A stretch of 64,000 nt of DNA. Origin: Candidatus Aenigmatarchaeota archaeon. Its GTDB lineage: Archaea > Aenigmatarchaeota > Aenigmatarchaeia > QMZS01. The notes beneath the pieces were generated by a model, which searched no databases, had not been told where the DNA came from, and saw only the letters and a list, made by a program, of their open reading frames with translations. Each line of letters opens with the position of its first letter. The first letter of the stretch is position 1. A program made the position numbers and the translations under genes. The stretch is from contig JAFGCN010000009.1 of the NCBI GenBank assembly GCA_016932615.1, positions 82,167-146,166 of the forward strand, in the 5' to 3' direction. This document shows, piece after piece, positions 60,501 through 64,000 of this stretch.

Positions 60501-63500
60501 CTTCGATGAGGGGGCTGGCTTCAATATCGCTGATGCAAGCGGCTCCAAGAATAATGCCGCCTTTTTGAACGTAACGACTTACACTCCCGACTCGAGCGGC
60601 TACATCAAAGACTGGCTTATTGTCGGGCCTTTTGACAATTATGCAAGGGACGGAAATTACAATGATGTCTATGACAACACGGGAGGTAATGATGCAGGTG
60701 ACTCGGTCTGCACGGTCAGGGACATTGATGCCCTTGGCGGAGAAGCGACTGTAACACCATATTCTGGTGCCGGGCCGTACACAGGGTGCTCTGCAATTGG
60801 CGGCAACAATACCTGCTCCACTACAAATGTCTACTGGGCAAAGCAAAATGACGCTGACACCTATATAGACTTTGATGGAATCTATGCCGTAAACCAGTAT
60901 GTGTTTGCCTACGGCTTTGCCTATGTCTATGCCCCGACTGCCCGGATTGCCCAGGCAAGATTCGGCTCGGACGATGGAATTCAGGTCTGGGTGAATGGCG
61001 ACAAGGTGCACCAGGGGTATTACGCAAGGGGCTCGATTGCAGACAGCAACATAGAGACCGTAACTCTCCGGAGCGGCTGGAACCGTGTGATGGTAAAAGT
61101 CGATGAGGGCTGGGGCGGCTGGGGCTTTCACTTTCGATTCACCTACCCCAACGGCACGGCCATGACGGACCTCAAGATTTCGCTTGACAGGCCGGAGCCG
61201 ACATGGAATTCCACTGGAATGTTTGGAGGCGCGATGACTTTTGACGGGGTTGATGATTACCAGGCAATTGATTCTACTGCGGGGAAATTCCTTGATTCTT
61301 TCACAATTGAGGCGATGATAAAGACCACCGACACGTCGGGCAGAGACACAATTGTCGGAAGGAACACAGCGGCAGGAGGCAATGTCATGATTCTTTGCAC
61401 CTATAGCGGAAAACTTGACGCTTTTAACGGAACTGCAGACATCGACAGCCAGATAAGCGTTGCAGATGGAAACTGGCACCATGTCGCGCTGAGGTATAAC
61501 CTTTCCAACAAGGAAGTTGCCCTTTATCTGGATGGGGAAAAGGTCAAGTCCGATATGAACGGCATGGTCGCTTTTTCAGCCACAGATAAGGTTTCAATCG
61601 GCCAGGAATGGGACACAACAACTCCTTCAGATTTTTTCCAGGGAGAGCTCGACGAAGTACGAATCTGGTCGCGGGCGCTCAGTGATGCTGAGATCCAGGG
61701 CCGGTCGAAATATGGGCTTTTCAGGACGAATGTGAGCGGCGGGAATTACACGCCGGTTTCAGGATTTTGGGATGATTTTGAGACCGACCTGAGCGGCTGG
61801 ACTATATACTCTACTTCCTCCACTTCTGTAAACCGAACCACCTCAAGCAAATATCTTTCCGGCTCAAAGTCGGTGGAAGTCTATCAGACTGTGGATGACG
61901 GGGATACCTATATTCTAAAGAATTTCAGCATAGAAGGCAATTATCGGGTGGAAGGATATTTTTACGACAATACTTCCCTTACAGGCACGATTGTCGCCAG
62001 ACCTGCTGATGGCGATGCGACTGCGGCCATGATGGGTGTGGCCACAGGAACCTCTTCGACGAATTATGTTTATCGAATAAGCAGCACATGGTATGTTTCT
62101 GGAGTCTCAAGAAGCACGGGTTGGCATAAGTTCACCTGGATCTCTGATGGGTCATCCACTAAAGGGTATATGGATGATATCTTCGTAAATGAATGGACTG
62201 ATGTACAAAGTCTCCAGTATTTCTATTACGGTTCCTGGTGGGCAGTCAGCGGTCCTGGCTTCTATTTTGATGACCTTACGGTCACTCCTCTAGTCTTGGA
62301 CAACAACCTCTCAGACACCGACGGAAATGACTCTTCTGCCCCGGACACGCAAGCTGCGCCAAATGTCACTGCGCACAGCTCCTCGCAGCTAAATGTCTCC
62401 TGGTCTTCGGTTTCTGATAACGGAAACTCGTACTATTATTATATTGAGTCCTATGATAGCGAAGGCAATGTCAAGGGGATGGGGGACGTTGCCATATTTT
62501 CTTCGACTAGTGGTACTAACTGGATGCCCGTTTCTGAAAAGAATGATGTTAGGGATTACCTTCTAAGCAATCTCGATATGGGTGCCGTGGCGTATGACTA
62601 CGATGAGCAGGATGACCTAATAGATTGGATGGATGCGAGAATGACCGACTCGCATCCAGATATTCTTCTTGTGTTGGATATGGGACCTGAACAGGTCTAT
62701 AATTGCGAAACCGACGGTTCTAAGATGGAAGAATGGTACGAGAATGGAAATATAATTATCTGGACAGGTGATTGGTCGTTTTATGGCCGGATAAATGCTA
62801 CGGGTGATGAAGTGAATGGTTGCACAGAGGGAATAAATTATATCTCCGACAACGCTTTAGATATTATTTCAAGTTCGGATACAACCACCCGTACGAGTTC
62901 GGGGGCGACCTACACGCCTTCCATGAATTCTTCTTATTTGACTCACCGGCCGGTAGGATTGACGGATACGGCAAAAGCAAGTGAGGTTGAGGTATTTGCC
63001 TATCAGAATGTCACTTGGCGGGATTCTGCGTTATACAAGGCAAAAGGTACTGCGGGTTATGGATATTTCTTCCAGTATGGTATGGTTTACGACACTTCTC
63101 TTCCCAGAAAAGAAGTCTTGGAAGAATTTATTGAAAATTTTTTGGAGGGAAATATCTGGACGAATATTGTAAACGCAACCGTCATAACCGGCATGCACTC
63201 GACAGGACCCTACTATGTCAACGAAACCACCGACCATACCAATGCCACTGATTATGGGTGGGGAACTGCAACTTCTTATCAGGATATAGACCTTGCACCA
63301 AACACACAGTATTGCTATGCGGTAACGGCAAGGGACAATGCGCTAAATGTCGCAAGCTACTCAAGCGAAACCTGCAAGTACACTCTTGCAAATATTCCTA
63401 CCAACCTGAGCGCAATAGGACTTAACCCCACTCAAATCTTTGTCCAGTGGAATGCCAATGGAAACCCTGCCGGGACATACTACAACCTCTCCAGGAACAA

Positions 63501-64000
63501 CACTTCGGTCTATGAGGATACCGGAACCGGTACCACTGATTCATATCTTACCTGCAATACCCAATACACCTATAAGGTGATGGCCAAAAACGGGGATGGC
63601 GTATACACGGCAAACACAAGCGAAGTCTCGGCATATACTCTACCCGAAGACCCCGTTCTGAATTCGACAACGCACAATGTTTCTGAGGTCACGATGAATA
63701 ATCTCATCAACTTTACAGCAACTACTTCCACTCCGGGATGCGCCAGCCACTTCCATTACCTTTGGGACACGAATCCGAGGTCGGTAGTTTCCTCAAGCGA
63801 TGCCCAGTGGGACGGCTTAGAAACGCAGCTGAACGCCACCTGGGATGGAAACTGGTACCTTCATGCTATTTCTCACAATGGTGACCATGTCCAGAGCATA
63901 GGAGGCACGATTCATTTAGGTCCCTTTATAGTGAACACAACCCCAATTGAACTCAACTTTGTAGAGCCAACCCACCCAGACCAGTACAATACACAGGAAA
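57550..64000 (+). CDS. Giant surface protein C with Cys-rich module, LamG-like and fibronectin-like domains (partial, C-terminus beyond window)
   Basis: An open frame of more than 2150 codons starts at ATG 57550. It begins with a signal peptide (AFFGILVLVAVCSMPLIVWG) and then the Cys-rich module related to proteins A and B (CGDGSGSDCSTNC, IPNYFYGWAM, STNDMDGD, CCGDDIDEH). Three LamG/concanavalin-like domains follow, at about 59.1-59.7, 59.9-60.5 and 61.2-61.7 kb (e.g. LVGHWIFEEGTGTTVHDQSG, LVGRWDFEEGIGLIAKDNSG), with repeated MDFDGxxxYV and LDDVRIYTR-type motifs. A further jelly-roll-like part and fibronectin III-like repeats follow near 62.3 and 63.4 kb. A cell-surface adhesin or glycan-binding role is likely. 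It continues past the window end without a stop. Confidence 0.85.
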   Translation, partial: MVTKWAFFGILVLVAVCSMPLIVWGQVCGDGSGSDCSTNCSNRVYVCDADSSCSTYQVMNQETIACSDSTWADSQFDPSSSTNWDNTGSCLVGRIPNYFYGWAMEDDYDDTGTLRLFSTNDMDGDLYTQHCSCLKGTGFWALGGELASSYCCGDDIDEHKITSTAGTGMDLSLLDSTACCDRSTDCTYEDVCTGRDSDSDADGDDDEDVCTYSTTKTDTFDTKNTSFWTFDDSFQTVPFDLSGENVLKMWGNGTSYKTVYQTTPDITDGEEVYLEFQRTATSSWHIAALEPSDSSLRWCLQEDNSGNIRVQYYDGVGWYNPKTLISGAETGVWYGAILGVDGGNAYMKVWKLSNPSVYGEYSHRMHPGVTWRFRAWQYQTTVGYIDNFQIRTSSVWKDCAIDAHCKMGQYCSSNNCASVANPESVPDAKTDQPLNSELGEVNVSLSGTLPTGYSYLLSEIYPYPRNLTFTTSSSYAHTSLEDNLNYCYRSRVQDKLNGYDHHSDWDYGSLSSGLVGHWIFEEGTGTTVHDQSGNSRTGTAVGSPTWQSNTIAGDYCMDFDGTDSYVQVTDASSLRLTGTDFSIEFFAKLNETPSVWRGVLFKTDYAGGWMVYHDGSRMALRIYQAASTSDEVNILNSELNLNGWNHVAYTYKSSTKELKAYLNGKYLRGGTYQNTTVGSYTGNLFMGSSGTTANSQNFPGNLDDVRIYTRILSETEIEASAMEGQWRNGASMSATVCDSTPDRTGPSTSNLTAEGDNTNNLVQLNWTWSDDEIMPDADNNGLVGRWDFEEGIGLIAKDNSGNGYDGNLTNGPAWISGVHGDFALDFDGVNKYVDLGNPSSFPNGTSARTMCAWAKTNTVSSNYRWVFAYGSASVSQAMFIGLNGATLYGGGYGDDVTFSNFWEINVWKHVCLVYDGTYASLYGNGVLLSGPTAKTWSLIKSKAYVGRQINDAEYWNGTIDDIRIYNRTLSADEIRNLMLVGQWHFDEGAGFNIADASGSKNNAAFLNVTTYTPDSSGYIKDWLIVGPFDNYARDGNYNDVYDNTGGNDAGDSVCTVRDIDALGGEATVTPYSGAGPYTGCSAIGGNNTCSTTNVYWAKQNDADTYIDFDGIYAVNQYVFAYGFAYVYAPTARIAQARFGSDDGIQVWVNGDKVHQGYYARGSIADSNIETVTLRSGWNRVMVKVDEGWGGWGFHFRFTYPNGTAMTDLKISLDRPEPTWNSTGMFGGAMTFDGVDDYQAIDSTAGKFLDSFTIEAMIKTTDTSGRDTIVGRNTAAGGNVMILCTYSGKLDAFNGTADIDSQISVADGNWHHVALRYNLSNKEVALYLDGEKVKSDMNGMVAFSATDKVSIGQEWDTTTPSDFFQGELDEVRIWSRALSDAEIQGRSKYGLFRTNVSGGNYTPVSGFWDDFETDLSGWTIYSTSSTSVNRTTSSKYLSGSKSVEVYQTVDDGDTYILKNFSIEGNYRVEGYFYDNTSLTGTIVARPADGDATAAMMGVATGTSSTNYVYRISSTWYVSGVSRSTGWHKFTWISDGSSTKGYMDDIFVNEWTDVQSLQYFYYGSWWAVSGPGFYFDDLTVTPLVLDNNLSDTDGNDSSAPDTQAAPNVTAHSSSQLNVSWSSVSDNGNSYYYYIESYDSEGNVKGMGDVAIFSSTSGTNWMPVSEKNDVRDYLLSNLDMGAVAYDYDEQDDLIDWMDARMTDSHPDILLVLDMGPEQVYNCETDGSKMEEWYENGNIIIWTGDWSFYGRINATGDEVNGCTEGINYISDNALDIISSSDTTTRTSSGATYTPSMNSSYLTHRPVGLTDTAKASEVEVFAYQNVTWRDSALYKAKGTAGYGYFFQYGMVYDTSLPRKEVLEEFIENFLEGNIWTNIVNATVITGMHSTGPYYVNETTDHTNATDYGWGTATSYQDIDLAPNTQYCYAVTARDNALNVASYSSETCKYTLANIPTNLSAIGLNPTQIFVQWNANGNPAGTYYNLSRNNTSVYEDTGTGTTDSYLTCNTQYTYKVMAKNGDGVYTANTSEVSAYTLPEDPVLNSTTHNVSEVTMNNLINFTATTSTPGCASHFHYLWDTNPRSVVSSSDAQWDGLETQLNATWDGNWYLHAISHNGDHVQSIGGTIHLGPFIVNTTPIELNFVEPTHPDQYNTQE

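Noticed and set aside
60457..61482. 341-residue minus-strand open frame
   Set aside because: It lies wholly antisense to the giant surface gene, which has clear domain motifs in its frame. Long antisense frames are expected here from codon bias.
1..64000. CRISPR array, rRNA genes or prophage
   Set aside because: No regularly spaced direct repeats, no rRNA core sequences and no phage structural genes were noticed in reading the window.

Overview
The window comes from an archaeon, most likely a small-genome DPANN-type lineage; the phylum cannot be fixed from this piece. The evidence is archaeal information-processing genes (Rrp4, Rrp41, Rrp42, SBDS, aIF1A, aIF2 gamma, Spt4, NAC, Bud32, L7Ae, eS26), a DGGGP-synthase-like UbiA enzyme of ether-lipid synthesis, ArlJ-like type IV pilus membrane proteins, T/A-rich promoters close to start codons, and tRNA genes with non-canonical introns. 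No rRNA, CRISPR array, insertion sequence or phage gene was seen.

Bases 1-30,300 are a mostly housekeeping region with short intergenic spaces on both strands. It holds a partial amino-acid permease, AMMECR1, a corrinoid adenosyltransferase, LemA-HtpX, adk-nac, sbds-rrp4-rrp41, spt4, bud32, an ROK kinase, a four-gene pilus-type block, scattered ribosomal protein genes (uL5, uS7, L7Ae, uL6, eS26), an M42 peptidase, rrp42 and aIF2 gamma. Two tRNA genes carry introns at the T-arm: tRNA-Ile(GAU), which has a second intron in the D-loop, and tRNA-Asp(GUC). Their T-arm introns share an identical 22-base block, so they are related.

Bases 30,300-51,900 are an accessory island that looks more A+T-rich by eye. 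It encodes seven radical SAM enzymes: one HxsB-like, three HxsC-like, one B12-binding, one HemN-like and one SPASM-type. It also encodes two HxsD-like proteins, four U32-family proteins (two forming a UbiU/UbiV-like pair), a Mo/W-bisMGD oxidoreductase beside its own MobA, a prepilin peptidase, a secreted beta-propeller protein and small proteins. At its far end is a 119-residue protein with a hydrophobic leader and a His/Ser/Gly/Asn-rich tail behind an unusually strong ribosome-binding site. I read this as an archaeal relative of the bacterial His-Xaa-Ser (HxsABCD) peptide-modification systems, with the 119-residue protein as candidate precursor. A compact structured RNA element precedes the hxsB-like gene.

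Bases 51,970-64,000 encode three consecutive secreted or membrane-anchored surface proteins that share a Cys-rich repeat module. The last is an open-ended giant protein with LamG-like and fibronectin-like domains. It lies behind two translationally coupled winged-helix regulators that have a palindromic operator candidate. The island and the surface genes abut, so the modified peptide may act at the cell surface; that link is inference.
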